Source: Caballeronia sp. TF1N1 (GTDB lineage Bacteria > Pseudomonadota > Gammaproteobacteria > Burkholderiales > Burkholderiaceae). From it: a DNA stretch of 64,000 bases. This document shows, one piece after another, positions 45,322-54,586 of this stretch (positions within the stretch are counted from its first letter, which is position 1; each line of letters starts with the position of its first letter). The notes beneath the pieces were generated by a model that searched no databases, was not told the origin of the DNA, and worked only from the letters and a program-made list of their open reading frames with translations. The DNA is taken from NCBI RefSeq assembly GCF_022878925.1, contig NZ_CP084629.1, forward strand, positions 62,001-126,000. Direction: 5' to 3'. The translations under genes and the position numbers were made by a program.

Positions 45322-46701
45322 ATGTCGATCATCAAGGAAGTCATGCCGGCGTACGCCGATGGGCCGAACGGCGCAACGGTCAGCGCAACGGCTGACGTCA
45401 TCGCGAATGCGGAGGCCAGCGCTTATCGCAAAGTCTCGTGGCGCCTGCTGCCGTTTCTGGGCGTGCTGTGGGTGCTGGCATGGCTCGACCGCGTGAACAT
45501 CGGCTTCGCCAAACTGCAGATGCTGGACTCGCTGCATTTCTCCGAAGCGGTGTACGGGCTCGGCGCCGGTATCTTTTTTCTCGGCTACTTCTTCTTCGAA
45601 GTGCCCTCGAACATGCTTTTGCAGAAGATCGGCGCGAAGAAGACCATCATGCGCATCACGATCTGCTGGGGCGTCATCTGCATGCTGCAGACGACCGTCT
45701 CCACGCCGACACAGTTCTATCTCCTGCGCTTTCTGCTCGGCGCCTTCGAGGCGGGCTTCTATCCGGGCGTGATCCTCTATCTCACCTACTGGTATCCCAC
45801 GCAGCGCCGTGCGCGCGCCTTCGGCACGTTCATGTCGGCATCCGCGATTGCGGGCGTGCTCGGCGGTCCCATCGCCGGCTGGATCATGACTTCGATGGGC
45901 GGCTTTCACGGCATGCACGGCTGGCAGTGGCTCTTCATCATCGAAGGCATTCCTTCCGTGCTGGCCGGCATCTTCGCGTACTTCTACATGACCGACAAGC
46001 CCGATGAAGCGCGCTGGCTCACGGCAGATGAAAAGCGCGTCGTGCTTGATGCCCTGCGGCGCGACAACGCCTCTATGGGCGAGCGCGGACACGACTGGCG
46101 CTCGCTCGTGACCAACCGCAAGGTGTGGCTGCTCATTGCGATCTTCTTCTGCCTGCTGTGCGCGAACTCCACGCTGACGTTCTGGATTCCGACCATCATC
46201 AAGGACGTGGGCTTTATCTCGCCGATTGCCGTGGGCTGGATTGCGGCGGTGGCCTATCTGTGCGGCGCGGCGGGCATGATCTTCAACGGCGCGCGCTCCG
46301 ACCGGCGCAACGAGGTGCGCTGGCACTTCAGCGGCCCGGCGATAGCAGGCGGCGTGTCGATGGCCGCGCTCGCGCTGTTCATGGGCGTGCCGGGACTGCC
46401 CGCCATCGTCTCGCTCATCGCGATGACTCTGGCGCTTGCCGGCACCATGAGCGCCATTCCCGTGTTCTGGCAGTTGCCGAACCGCTATCTGGCGGGCAGC
46501 GCGGCCGCTGTCGGCGTGGCGCTGATCAACTCGGTCTCGAATCTCGCGGGCTTCGGCGCGCCGTATGTAATGGGACTCATCAAGAACGCCACCGGCAAGG
46601 TCACGACCGGGCTGTATCTCGTGGCCTTCATCGAAATTCTCGCCGCGGTGCTGGTCATCGCGGGTATCCGCAAGCTTGGCGGCACACGACAAGAGGCATG
46701 A
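45322..46701 (+). CDS. MFS transporter, anion:cation symporter (ACS) family
   Basis: A 459-aa 12-TM symporter of the ACS branch: WVLAWLDRVNIGFAKLQML, YGLGAGIFFLGYFFFEVPSNMLLQKIGAKKTIMRITICWG. ATG 45322 is set by GGAGG eight bases upstream. It is separated by one base from the Tat-type hydroxyisourate hydrolase gene, so the two are co-translated. It probably imports a purine-derived acid such as urate, hydroxyisourate or allantoin; this is inference from context, and ACS carriers also move many other acids. Confidence 0.88.
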   Translation: MSIIKEVMPAYADGPNGATVSATADVIANAEASAYRKVSWRLLPFLGVLWVLAWLDRVNIGFAKLQMLDSLHFSEAVYGLGAGIFFLGYFFFEVPSNMLLQKIGAKKTIMRITICWGVICMLQTTVSTPTQFYLLRFLLGAFEAGFYPGVILYLTYWYPTQRRARAFGTFMSASAIAGVLGGPIAGWIMTSMGGFHGMHGWQWLFIIEGIPSVLAGIFAYFYMTDKPDEARWLTADEKRVVLDALRRDNASMGERGHDWRSLVTNRKVWLLIAIFFCLLCANSTLTFWIPTIIKDVGFISPIAVGWIAAVAYLCGAAGMIFNGARSDRRNEVRWHFSGPAIAGGVSMAALALFMGVPGLPAIVSLIAMTLALAGTMSAIPVFWQLPNRYLAGSAAAVGVALINSVSNLAGFGAPYVMGLIKNATGKVTTGLYLVAFIEILAAVLVIAGIRKLGGTRQEA

Positions 46702-46702
46702 C

Positions 46703-47227
46703 ATGAGCGACGACACCACCCTTCCCGCCTTCGATGCCCGCCGCCGGCGCTTCGCGCTGCAGTCCATGGCGCTCGGCAGCAGCGTGCTCTTTGCCGGAAC
46801 CGCGCACGCCGCTGGCATGGAGGCCGCGCCCGCGCCGAATCAGAACACCGGTCCCGTGCAGCAGGACGGCCTGAGTCCGCGCCTGACCATGCATGGACTG
46901 GATACCTGGCACGGCACGCCGGCCGCGGGCATGCGCGTGGACCTGTTCAGCATTGAAAATGGCCAGCCGAAACTCATGCAGACGATCACGCTCGCCCCAA
47001 GCGGCCGCAGCGAACCGCCGCTTCTGATCGACGAAACCTACCGCGTCGGCACTTACGAACTACTGCTGCACGTCGACGACTACTTCGCCGAGCGCAAGAC
47101 CGAACTGCCGACGCCGCTGTTCCTCTCGAAGATACCGCTGCGCTTTCGCATCACCGATGCCTCGCAGCGCATCCATCTGCCCGTGCTCTTCGGGCCGTGG
47201 AGCTACAACTATTATCGCGGCAGCTAA
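46703..47227 (+). CDS. uraH: 5-hydroxyisourate hydrolase with Tat-type signal peptide
   Basis: A 174-aa transthyretin-related protein. The first about 48 residues are a twin-arginine signal (RRRRFALQSMALGSSVLFAGTAHA), so it acts outside the cytoplasm. The mature part keeps family marks: MHGLDTWHGTPAAGM with the N-terminal His, an Arg in PSGRSEP, the His in RIHLPVLFGPWSYN, and the C-terminal YYRGS. It hydrolyses 5-hydroxyisourate to OHCU. It starts one base after the MFS stop, with AAGAGG before ATG. A second copy without signal follows after 28 nt. Confidence 0.85.
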   Translation: MSDDTTLPAFDARRRRFALQSMALGSSVLFAGTAHAAGMEAAPAPNQNTGPVQQDGLSPRLTMHGLDTWHGTPAAGMRVDLFSIENGQPKLMQTITLAPSGRSEPPLLIDETYRVGTYELLLHVDDYFAERKTELPTPLFLSKIPLRFRITDASQRIHLPVLFGPWSYNYYRGS

Positions 47228-47255
47228 TTCCGTAATTTCGAACAGGAGCATCACG

Positions 47256-47594
47256 ATGGCCGCAGGCATCACCACACACGTCCTCGATGTATCCACCGGC
47301 AAGCCCGCTGCCGGCATGCAGATCGAGCTATTCGATACGACCACGCAGCCGCCGACGCTCATCGCGCGGACGCGGACGAATCGCGATGGCCGCACCGACG
47401 CGCCGATTTTGCCCGCCGCTCAGGCGCGCGCCGGGAGCTTCGAGTTGCGCTTCTGGGTCGCCGACTACTTTCGCACGCCGGATGTCTTCGCCGATGTCGT
47501 TCCCGTGCGCTTCACCGTCTCGGACGCGACACAGCATTACCATGTGCCGCTGCTCTGTTCGCCATGGAGCTTCGGGACTTATCGCGGGAGCTGA
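47256..47594 (+). CDS. uraH: 5-hydroxyisourate hydrolase, cytosolic copy
   Basis: A 112-aa protein of normal HIUase length with no signal peptide. It opens with ITTHVLDVSTGKPAAGM (N-terminal His), then the Arg in NRDGRTDAPIL, the His in HYHVPLLCSPWSFGTYRGS and the C-terminal YRGS. ACAGGAGCATCAC precedes the ATG, which is preferred over an extension to 47157. It is the third gene of the MFS-uraH-uraH operon. Similarity to the preceding gene suggests duplication, with one copy exported. Confidence 0.9.
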   Translation: MAAGITTHVLDVSTGKPAAGMQIELFDTTTQPPTLIARTRTNRDGRTDAPILPAAQARAGSFELRFWVADYFRTPDVFADVVPVRFTVSDATQHYHVPLLCSPWSFGTYRGS

Positions 47595-47625
47595 ACATGG
47601 ATCGGGGCAAGCACATCCACCTATA

Positions 47626-48882
47626 ATGTCGTTCAGTTCGACCCACCGACGACGCCCCACCTTGAACCAAACTCTGCGAGCATCGTCCCGCGTTGCGCTT
47701 CAGCCGATGCCGCTTGAAGCGCTCGTAATTCCAGCGGAAATAGATGGCCGCGACGGCACGAACCGCGAGCTTCGCAAGCACGCGCAAATCGAGGCGGACA
47801 GCGACCTCGACGCCATCCGCGCTTGGCTGTCGCGCTTCCACGCAACGAAGACCACGTTCGAGAACTATCGCAAGGAAGCCGAACGCCTTCTGCTCTGGTC
47901 TATCGTGACGCTCGGCAAGCCGCTGTCGTCGCTCTCGCACGAGGATTGTCTGCGCTATCAGCACTTTCTCGCCGACCCGCAACCGGCGGCGACATGGGTC
48001 GCGGGCGGCGGGCGCAAGCATGCGCGCAGCGACGCGCGCTGGCGGCCGTTTTACGGGCCGCTATCGCCCGCGAGTCAGCGTCAGGCGGTCGTCATTTTGA
48101 ACGCGCTGTTTTCGTGGCTGGTACAAGCCGGCTATCTCGCGGGCAATCCGCTCGCGCTGTCTCGTCAACGCGCAAAGCATGCCGCGCCGCGCATCACGCG
48201 TTATCTGGAACCGGCACTTTGGCAGGAAGTGAAGGACACCATCGCGGCCATGCCGCGCGAAACTGACCGCGCTCGCGCCCATGCGTCGCGCGCGCGTTGG
48301 CTCTTCACGCTGCTCTACCTCGGCGGCTTGCGTATAGCGGAAGTCGGCGGCAATCACATGGGGCAGTTTTTCGTGCGACGCGATGCGGACGGCACGATGC
48401 GCTGGTGGCTCACCATCCTCGGCAAAGGCGGCAAGGAGCGCCTCGTGCCCGCCACGCGCGAGATGATGACGGAGCTCTCGCGCTATCGTCAGCATCTGGG
48501 CTTGAGCGCAATGCCCTCGCCCAGCGAAGACACGCCGCTCGTGCTGCCCGTCGGCGCAACGGCCGCGAACGACGGCACGAAGACTTGCGCGCCGCTCACG
48601 CGCGCCGCGCTGCATTCCATCGTGAAAGATATTTTTGCGAGCGCAGCGGCCCGGCTCCGCGAACGCGACGGCGCATCCGCGAACGCGGACTTGCTGGAGA
48701 AGGCGTCGGCGCACTGGCTGCGTCACAGCGCCGGTTCGCATATGGCGGATCAAAAAGTCGATCTGCGGCTCGTGCGCGACAACCTTGGGCACGCATCGCT
48801 TGCCACGACGAGTCTTTATCTGCATATGGACGACGACCGGCGGCACCGCGAGACGGACGAGAAGCATCGCATCGACTGGTAG
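47626..48882 (+). CDS. tyrosine recombinase/phage-type integrase
   Basis: A 418-aa site-specific recombinase. The N-terminal about 190 residues are a SAM-like/core-binding region, the rest the catalytic domain. All catalytic residues can be read: R236 (GGLRIAEV), K267 or K270 in GKGGKER, H363 and R366 (HWLRHSAG), H389 (LGHASLATTS) and Y398 (SLYLHMD). It begins 32 bases after the uraH stop with no clear Shine-Dalgarno. No other mobile genes, direct repeats or tRNA genes flank it, so its target is unknown. It may be a chromosomal recombinase or a relic of an island. Confidence 0.85.
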   Translation: MSFSSTHRRRPTLNQTLRASSRVALQPMPLEALVIPAEIDGRDGTNRELRKHAQIEADSDLDAIRAWLSRFHATKTTFENYRKEAERLLLWSIVTLGKPLSSLSHEDCLRYQHFLADPQPAATWVAGGGRKHARSDARWRPFYGPLSPASQRQAVVILNALFSWLVQAGYLAGNPLALSRQRAKHAAPRITRYLEPALWQEVKDTIAAMPRETDRARAHASRARWLFTLLYLGGLRIAEVGGNHMGQFFVRRDADGTMRWWLTILGKGGKERLVPATREMMTELSRYRQHLGLSAMPSPSEDTPLVLPVGATAANDGTKTCAPLTRAALHSIVKDIFASAAARLRERDGASANADLLEKASAHWLRHSAGSHMADQKVDLRLVRDNLGHASLATTSLYLHMDDDRRHRETDEKHRIDW

Positions 48883-48903
48883 CGAACGCGTCCGTCTCGC
48901 GCG

Positions 48904-49632
48904 TCATAAGTCGAAGTTCGTCGGCATCAGGATAACGTCGCGAATGGTCACGCCGCGCGGTCGTGTCAGCATGAAGAGAATGGCGTTTGCGACTTCGCTC
49001 GCGTCGAGCAAACTGCCCGACTCCTTCGCTTCCCTGAGCTTCTCTTCCGGCCAATCGGCCAGCAATGCGCTGATCACCGGCCCTGGCGAAACCGAGCCGA
49101 CGCGAATACCATGCTTGAACACCTGACGCCGCACGGTCTGGACGAAGCAGTTGATGGCCCATTTCGACGACGCATAAACCGGCTCCCACGGTGTCGGAAA
49201 ATGAGCCGCGAGCGAACTCGTCACGACAATGTCGCCGGTGTTCCTGCCGATCATATGCGGCAGCACGTCGTGCACGTTCTTCATCACGACGTTGACATTG
49301 AGATTGAGCATGCGGTCGATGGCGCTCGTGTCGGCATCGACGAGATCGCCGCCCACGTAAGTGCCCGCGTTCGCATGCAGGATGTCGATCTGCCCCGCCA
49401 TCTCGATGACACGCGGCGCGAGCGTCGCGCAGGCCTTGGGGTCGAGAAGGTCGATGACGAGCGCGAGCGCCGCATCGCCGCGTTCGGCGCAGAGCTTCGT
49501 CAGTGCCGCTTCGTCGCGGTCCACCAGCACGACGCGCGCCCCTGCCGCCAGCATTGCATTGGTGCTGGCAAGCCCGATGCCCGAGGCCGCGCCCGTCACC
49601 ACGGCTACTTTGCCTTCCAGTTCTCTTGCCAT
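48904..49632 (-). CDS. short-chain dehydrogenase/reductase, ribitol dehydrogenase-like
   Basis: A 242-aa classical SDR: VAVVTGAASGIGLASTNAM, HANAGTYVGGD (Asn in place of the usual NNAG first residue), catalytic Ser in VTSSLAAHFP and YASSK. It resembles ribitol 2-dehydrogenase-type enzymes. Convergent with the recombinase, 21 bases apart. It is separated from the GGDEF/EAL operon by about 110 bases. The substrate is uncertain. Confidence 0.88.
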   Translation of the reverse strand: MARELEGKVAVVTGAASGIGLASTNAMLAAGARVVLVDRDEAALTKLCAERGDAALALVIDLLDPKACATLAPRVIEMAGQIDILHANAGTYVGGDLVDADTSAIDRMLNLNVNVVMKNVHDVLPHMIGRNTGDIVVTSSLAAHFPTPWEPVYASSKWAINCFVQTVRRQVFKHGIRVGSVSPGPVISALLADWPEEKLREAKESGSLLDASEVANAILFMLTRPRGVTIRDVILMPTNFDL

Positions 49633-49745
49633 ATTCGTCGTCCTTGCGTTGACCGTCGTCGCGCGCCGATGAAACGCCGCGCATCAACGAACGATGATTG
49701 TGTAGGCCGGGAACACTGTCAAGACTAAAGTCGTTCGCGCCGTAC

Positions 49746-52700
49746 TCAAGCCGCTTCGGCGGGCCACTCGAATGGCTGCAACAAGAGCGTCTTCAAGGCA
49801 TCGGGCGTGAGCGGACGGCTGTATCGATACCCTTGAATCTCCGAACACGCGTTTTCCTGCAGGAACTTCAACTGTTGCTCGCTCTCCACGCCTTCGGCGA
49901 TCACGTTCAGATCGAGCTGGCGTCCGAGCGAAATCACGGCCATGACGATGGCGCGATCGTCGTCGCCGCCCGGCAACTCGCGCACGAACGACTGATCGAT
50001 CTTCAGACGCGCTATCGGAAAATGCTTCAGCGCCGAGAGACTCGAATACCCGGTGCCGAAGTCGTCGATGGAAAGCTTCACGCCCATTTCCTGCAACCGG
50101 CACATGGTCGCGATGGCGCCATCGAGATCCTGCATGATGACGCTCTCGGTAATCTCGAGTTCGAGATACTGCGGGTCGAGCCCGCTTTCATCGAGCGCAT
50201 GCCGCACGCGTTCCACGAGTTCCTTTTGCAGAAACTGCCGCGCCGATACGTTCACCGCCACCGTCACCGGCGGCAGACCTTCGTCCTGCCACGCCTGATT
50301 TTGTCGGCAGGCCGCGTGTAGCACCCAGTCGCCAATCGGCAGAATCAAACCCGTTTCTTCCGCAATCGGGATGAAGGTCGCGGGCGAGATCAGGCCTTCG
50401 GTCGGATGCTCCCAGCGCAGCAGCGTCTCCACACCGAATACGCGATGCGTCTCCAGATCCACCTGCGGCTGATACACGAGCCGGAACTCGTCGTTGGCAA
50501 GCGCGTGACGCAACTGCTCCTGATAGCGCAGGCGTTCATGCACCTTCTGATTCATGTCCGCTGTGTAGGCCTGGTAATTGTTGCGGCCCATTTCCTTCGC
50601 GTGATACATCGCGGCGTCGGCGTTCATGAGGAGCGTGTCGGCGTCGCGGCCATCGTTCGGATAGCTCGCAAGCCCCATGCTGCAGCTCACCTGATAATGC
50701 TGTCCCTGCAATTCCGCAGGCTGCAAAATGGTCTGACGCAAGCGCTCGACCATGGCCGTGACGCCCGCGCCGCTCTGATCGTCTTCGAGCAACACGATCA
50801 CGAATTCGTCGCCGCCCAGACGAACGACCGTGTCCGTGCTGCGCACCGATTGCACCATGCGCGAAGCGACCGTGCGCAGGAGATCGTCACCCGCGCGGTG
50901 GCCAAGGCTATCGTTGATGAGCTTGAAGTTATCGAGGTCGATAAATATCACCGTCACGCCGCGCCCATAACGCTCCGCCTGCAACAGCACCTGCTTCAGA
51001 CGGTCGCTTAGAAGCGTGCGGTTGGGCAAACCGGTGAGCGCGTCGTGGTTCGCCATATGGCGAATGCGCTCCTCGGCCTCGCTGCGCTGAATCGCGATAC
51101 CCGCAATGCGCGTCGACAGCGCAACCGCCTGCGATTCCGGCTCGCTCGGATAATGCTTCTCCTGCATATACAGCGTGATGACGCCGAGCGCGGAACCGTC
51201 GTGCGAGAGCACGGGAAAGGCCCAGCACGACATGACGTCGGCGAGGCCGCAGCGCGCGAGTTCGCGGCTCAGGGCCTCGTCGCGCGCCACGTCGATCACG
51301 CATACCGTCTGACGCGTATGAATGGCCTTGCCGCTCAACAACGCATCTTCGTCGATACGCGACTGGCCGACCACTTCGCGGTATCGCTCCGACATGCTCG
51401 GCGCCGCGCCGACGCGCAGCCAGTTGCTCGTGCCGTCGCGCAGCAGCACCGCGCAGCGCGACCCGGGAATCTGCGTTTCGAGCACGCTCACCACGCGCAC
51501 GAGCACTTCTTCGAGCGGCACGCTCTTCGCGATCATTTCGAGGATTCGGCTCTGCTCCTGCCTGCGCGCTTCCGACCGCTTGCGCGCGCTCAGATCGCGC
51601 ACGATGGCAACGACGCCGTCTTCCACCGGCACCACTTGCCGATGCAGCCACAGCGTCTCGCCATCCGCACGCCGATACTGCCATTCGTGCTCGCGCACCT
51701 GCAGCGTCTCGGCCACCTCGACGAACTCGTCGAAGACGCCGCCGTCGCGCGCGTCGACGAACGCTTCGTCGAGCGTGCTGCCGATCAACCGTTCGCGCGC
51801 CACGCCGAGAATCTCGACGCCGCGCCGGTTGGTGCCGGTCAGAATGAACTTCTCGATCTCGCCTGCCGGACCGCGCTCGTCGCGAAACACGAGGAACGCG
51901 TCGATGCTCGATTCGGATGCCGCGTAGTAAGTCTGTTGCGCGCGCCGTTCGCGTCGGCGGCTGACAGCGAGTTGCCAGCTCGAACGACTGAGAATGAACG
52001 CGATCGCGATGACGCCGAGACTCAGCACGCTCGTCCAGATGAAGTCGGCGCGCCGGCGGCTGCGAAAATCGGCGAGTTGTTCGTCCTGGTCGAGACCGAC
52101 GAGCGCAATCAGCGCGTAGCCGTTCAGTTCGCGCACGCTGGTATAGCGGTGTGCGTCGTTGTCCCACTCATGCACGACCGCGTTGCTGACCGGCGTATCG
52201 CGCACCGCGCGCAATGCCGCGTCGGGATAGCGTTGGCCCCACGAGACCGTATCGCCGATCTGCTGCGCACGCACGACGCCGTCCGCGCCCAACACCGCGA
52301 GCAGACCATGCTTGCCCATGCGCGCCGTGTCGTAGTTGCTCGTCAGATAACCGGGGTCGAGCGAGAGCATGACCGCGCCGCCGAAGTGTCCCGATGCATC
52401 GCGCAGACGGCGACTGAAGATGATCTCCGGCATGTCCGCGTGTTCAAAAGGCGCGACGAGACTCATGTACGGCGCGCGCGCGTCGTCCTGGCGCTGACGT
52501 TGCGCGATGAACCACGGCTCGTCGGCCACGCTGAGCGGCATGCCCGAGCGGTTCGACGCGGCGAGCTGACCGTTTGCATCGGCGATAGCGACGCGAAACA
52601 CGATCGCGGACGGCAGAAGCCCCTGATCGTTGAGGCGCTTGAAGCTTGCGGCGCCGTTCGTCTCGTACGCGAACTGAACGGTCTTGAGCGTCTGGTCGAT

Positions 52701-53012
52701 GGTCGCGAGATTGCGCACCAGTTGCGCCTCGTAGGTATCGGCGAGTTCACGGCCGAGTTCGCTCGCGGCGATTTCGGCGGCCATGCGTTGCGTGTGGACG
52801 AGTTGCAGCACGATCACCCAGATGATCGCCAGCAGAAAGACCGCGAATACCGGAATCATCACGTGCGCTTCGAGCGCGCGGCGCATGGCCCGGCGCAGCG
52901 AAGGCGGCAAGCGCGCTTCCTGGCTGTCGCCTTGCACGTGCGAAGGCCCGCGCGCCGCGTCCGGTTCGATCAGCCGCTTGATCGCGCGCATCTTGTCGAT
53001 GTTGAAGATCAT
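49746..53012 (-). CDS. membrane sensor protein with Cache, PAS, GAF, GGDEF and EAL domains
   Basis: A 1088-aa c-di-GMP enzyme. Two membrane helices (near residues 50-72 and 330-350) flank a periplasmic double-Cache-like sensor region. A PAS domain (about 365-480), a GAF domain (about 495-650), GGDEF (LGGDEFVIVLLED, about 731) and EAL follow. An RxxD I-site (RSTD) lies five residues before GGDEF. The EAL motif reads ETL (GVETLLRWEHP), keeping the catalytic Glu, and DDFGTGYSS, KIDQSF and the loop Glu in IAEGVE are present, so both activities may be intact. It is the last gene of an operon with a porin and a PstS-like protein, whose ligand may be sensed. Confidence 0.92.
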   Translation of the reverse strand: MIFNIDKMRAIKRLIEPDAARGPSHVQGDSQEARLPPSLRRAMRRALEAHVMIPVFAVFLLAIIWVIVLQLVHTQRMAAEIAASELGRELADTYEAQLVRNLATIDQTLKTVQFAYETNGAASFKRLNDQGLLPSAIVFRVAIADANGQLAASNRSGMPLSVADEPWFIAQRQRQDDARAPYMSLVAPFEHADMPEIIFSRRLRDASGHFGGAVMLSLDPGYLTSNYDTARMGKHGLLAVLGADGVVRAQQIGDTVSWGQRYPDAALRAVRDTPVSNAVVHEWDNDAHRYTSVRELNGYALIALVGLDQDEQLADFRSRRRADFIWTSVLSLGVIAIAFILSRSSWQLAVSRRRERRAQQTYYAASESSIDAFLVFRDERGPAGEIEKFILTGTNRRGVEILGVARERLIGSTLDEAFVDARDGGVFDEFVEVAETLQVREHEWQYRRADGETLWLHRQVVPVEDGVVAIVRDLSARKRSEARRQEQSRILEMIAKSVPLEEVLVRVVSVLETQIPGSRCAVLLRDGTSNWLRVGAAPSMSERYREVVGQSRIDEDALLSGKAIHTRQTVCVIDVARDEALSRELARCGLADVMSCWAFPVLSHDGSALGVITLYMQEKHYPSEPESQAVALSTRIAGIAIQRSEAEERIRHMANHDALTGLPNRTLLSDRLKQVLLQAERYGRGVTVIFIDLDNFKLINDSLGHRAGDDLLRTVASRMVQSVRSTDTVVRLGGDEFVIVLLEDDQSGAGVTAMVERLRQTILQPAELQGQHYQVSCSMGLASYPNDGRDADTLLMNADAAMYHAKEMGRNNYQAYTADMNQKVHERLRYQEQLRHALANDEFRLVYQPQVDLETHRVFGVETLLRWEHPTEGLISPATFIPIAEETGLILPIGDWVLHAACRQNQAWQDEGLPPVTVAVNVSARQFLQKELVERVRHALDESGLDPQYLELEITESVIMQDLDGAIATMCRLQEMGVKLSIDDFGTGYSSLSALKHFPIARLKIDQSFVRELPGGDDDRAIVMAVISLGRQLDLNVIAEGVESEQQLKFLQENACSEIQGYRYSRPLTPDALKTLLLQPFEWPAEAA

Positions 53013-53025
53013 GAACGGGCGCGCT

Positions 53026-53463
53026 TCACGGACGCAGGCTGAGGACGACCTTCACGCTCGCGTCCACATCCTTGCGGTCGATGTAGGCGATGGCGGACGG
53101 ACGCGCTTGCAGATAACGCTTGACCGCGGCTGCGTCGGCCATCTCGCGCGGCGGTTGCGCGCGGCCAGTGAAGATGAGCTTCGACCAATACGCGCGCAAT
53201 TGCGACGCCGACTTTCCCGTGCAATCGCGATAGAAATCGGCGCGCAAGGGCGAGTCGTCAGGCAAGTCGAGCGGCACGGCTTCGTCGCCCGAGGGGAATG
53301 CGCCCACGCGACCGAGGAAGATATCCGCGATCTGACTTTCGTTGAGCGACGTGAGCGGACTTTTTGCCGATACGACGACCACGACATCCGCCATCGCCGA
53401 TGACGTGCACATACAAAGGGCCGCGAAGAGCGACGCTGTTCCGATGAGTTTGAGGAGTGGCAT
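53026..53463 (-). CDS. PstS-like periplasmic binding-fold protein
   Basis: A 145-aa protein with a signal peptide (SSAMADVVVVVSAKSP). The mature part resembles one lobe of the PBP_like/PstS domain (SPLTSLNESQIADIFLGRVGAFPSGDEAVPLDLP, YWSKLIFTGRAQPP, PSAIAYIDRKD). At this length it is a short form of a phosphate-type binding protein. ATG 53463 is fixed by GAGGAG six bases upstream; the frame upstream is not protein-like. It sits between the porin gene (gap 10 nt) and the GGDEF/EAL gene (gap 13 nt). It probably binds a ligand in the periplasm and feeds the membrane sensor. Confidence 0.82.
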   Translation of the reverse strand: MPLLKLIGTASLFAALCMCTSSAMADVVVVVSAKSPLTSLNESQIADIFLGRVGAFPSGDEAVPLDLPDDSPLRADFYRDCTGKSASQLRAYWSKLIFTGRAQPPREMADAAAVKRYLQARPSAIAYIDRKDVDASVKVVLSLRP

Positions 53464-53473
53464 GTCGGGCTCC

Positions 53474-54586
53474 TCAGAAGACGAAGTCGAGCGCGGCGCT
53501 GAAGACATTGCTTCCGCTTCCCAACTGATAGCCCGGCTGCTGATTGAGGAACGTGCCCGTCGAATTGGACGGCACCCAGACATGATCGAACTGCACCTTG
53601 AGGTCGATATTCTTGACGACATCCCAGCGCGCACCGATGGAAACATCGCGCTGGCCGTTGTTGTAGTTGGGAATGGCGGTGGGCCGGTTGAGCCCGTGCG
53701 ACTGCGCGTAGGTCGCGAAAAACGTGGCCTTCGCGTAGCGCACGCCGCCCGTGACGTAGCCGCTGATATAGCCAGGCGTCACCTGCTCGACCGTCACGCG
53801 TGCAAGTTCGGCCTGCACGAACCACGCGCCTGGATCGTAGGCGGCGGCGATGCTGTAGACGTTCACGGGTTGGTCGGCGAGGAATGGGAGCTTGACCGAC
53901 GCGTGCTGATAACCGACGTGACCCGTGAAGTTGCCGATCTCCACGGTATCGTCGAAGGCGAGAATGTTTTTGCCCTCGGTGCGGAATGCGCCGGGGTTCA
54001 CGTGAAAGACCGAGTAGCCGTAGACGAAGCGCACCGTGTTGGAGATGCCGCGCGCCGCGATGCGATAAGCAACGTCGGCGCCGTCGCTATTGGTGAGCGG
54101 TTGCGTGTTGTACATCTCGACCGGCAAACGCACCCACGGAAACGCGTAACCGACGTTGCGATATTCCGAGTTCAGAAAGGTGGGCAACTCGATACGGCCC
54201 ACGCGCACGCTGAAGTCGGGCGTGAACGCGTACTTGACGTTCGCCCATTCGAGGCGCGGCTTGAAGGTGTTGTCGTATTCGTGCTGCGAGATCACCTGCA
54301 CGACGGCCGAGAGCTTGTCCGTGAGGCGTGCGCTCAGTTGCAGGCCGATCTTCGAATCGTTCTCGAAGTCGTACTTGCGTGATGCACCCGCGCCGTTCGG
54401 TTCGAGCGGACTGCTCACATAGTCGGCGGTATCGAGAGACGAATGCGTCATGCCGAGCGTGCCGAAGCCGCTGAGCGTGAACATTTTGGGAGCATCGTCG
54501 GCGCGCGCGGTCATCGAGGCGAAAACGCCTCCGAGAAGAACCGCGACGCGTGCGATGCGAGCCAGCCGGTGTTCGAAAAAGATCAT
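53474..54586 (-). CDS. porin-like outer-membrane protein
   Basis: A 370-aa outer-membrane beta-barrel. The signal peptide ends near ASMTARADD, and the protein ends in a terminal Phe (SAALDFVF). FTLSGFGTLGMTHSS, alternating hydrophobic strands and a long loop pattern fit a porin, perhaps of the OprP/O-like or DcaP-like sort; the family is not certain. It is first in the operon with the PstS-like protein and GGDEF/EAL sensor, so it may admit the sensed ligand. Confidence 0.8.
   Translation of the reverse strand: MIFFEHRLARIARVAVLLGGVFASMTARADDAPKMFTLSGFGTLGMTHSSLDTADYVSSPLEPNGAGASRKYDFENDSKIGLQLSARLTDKLSAVVQVISQHEYDNTFKPRLEWANVKYAFTPDFSVRVGRIELPTFLNSEYRNVGYAFPWVRLPVEMYNTQPLTNSDGADVAYRIAARGISNTVRFVYGYSVFHVNPGAFRTEGKNILAFDDTVEIGNFTGHVGYQHASVKLPFLADQPVNVYSIAAAYDPGAWFVQAELARVTVEQVTPGYISGYVTGGVRYAKATFFATYAQSHGLNRPTAIPNYNNGQRDVSIGARWDVVKNIDLKVQFDHVWVPSNSTGTFLNQQPGYQLGSGSNVFSAALDFVF

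Noticed and set aside
44962..46818. The minus-strand open frame continuing upstream of the LysR gene, up to 933 codons in total
   Set aside because: The part beyond 44961 is antisense to the MFS gene and has Arg/His/Gly-rich shadow composition.
47626..48882. Genomic island or prophage around the recombinase
   Set aside because: No other mobile genes, att-like repeats or tRNA were found on either side, and the flanking genes look chromosomal.
51045..53042. 665-codon plus-strand frame
   Set aside because: Antisense to the GGDEF/EAL gene; typical high-GC shadow.
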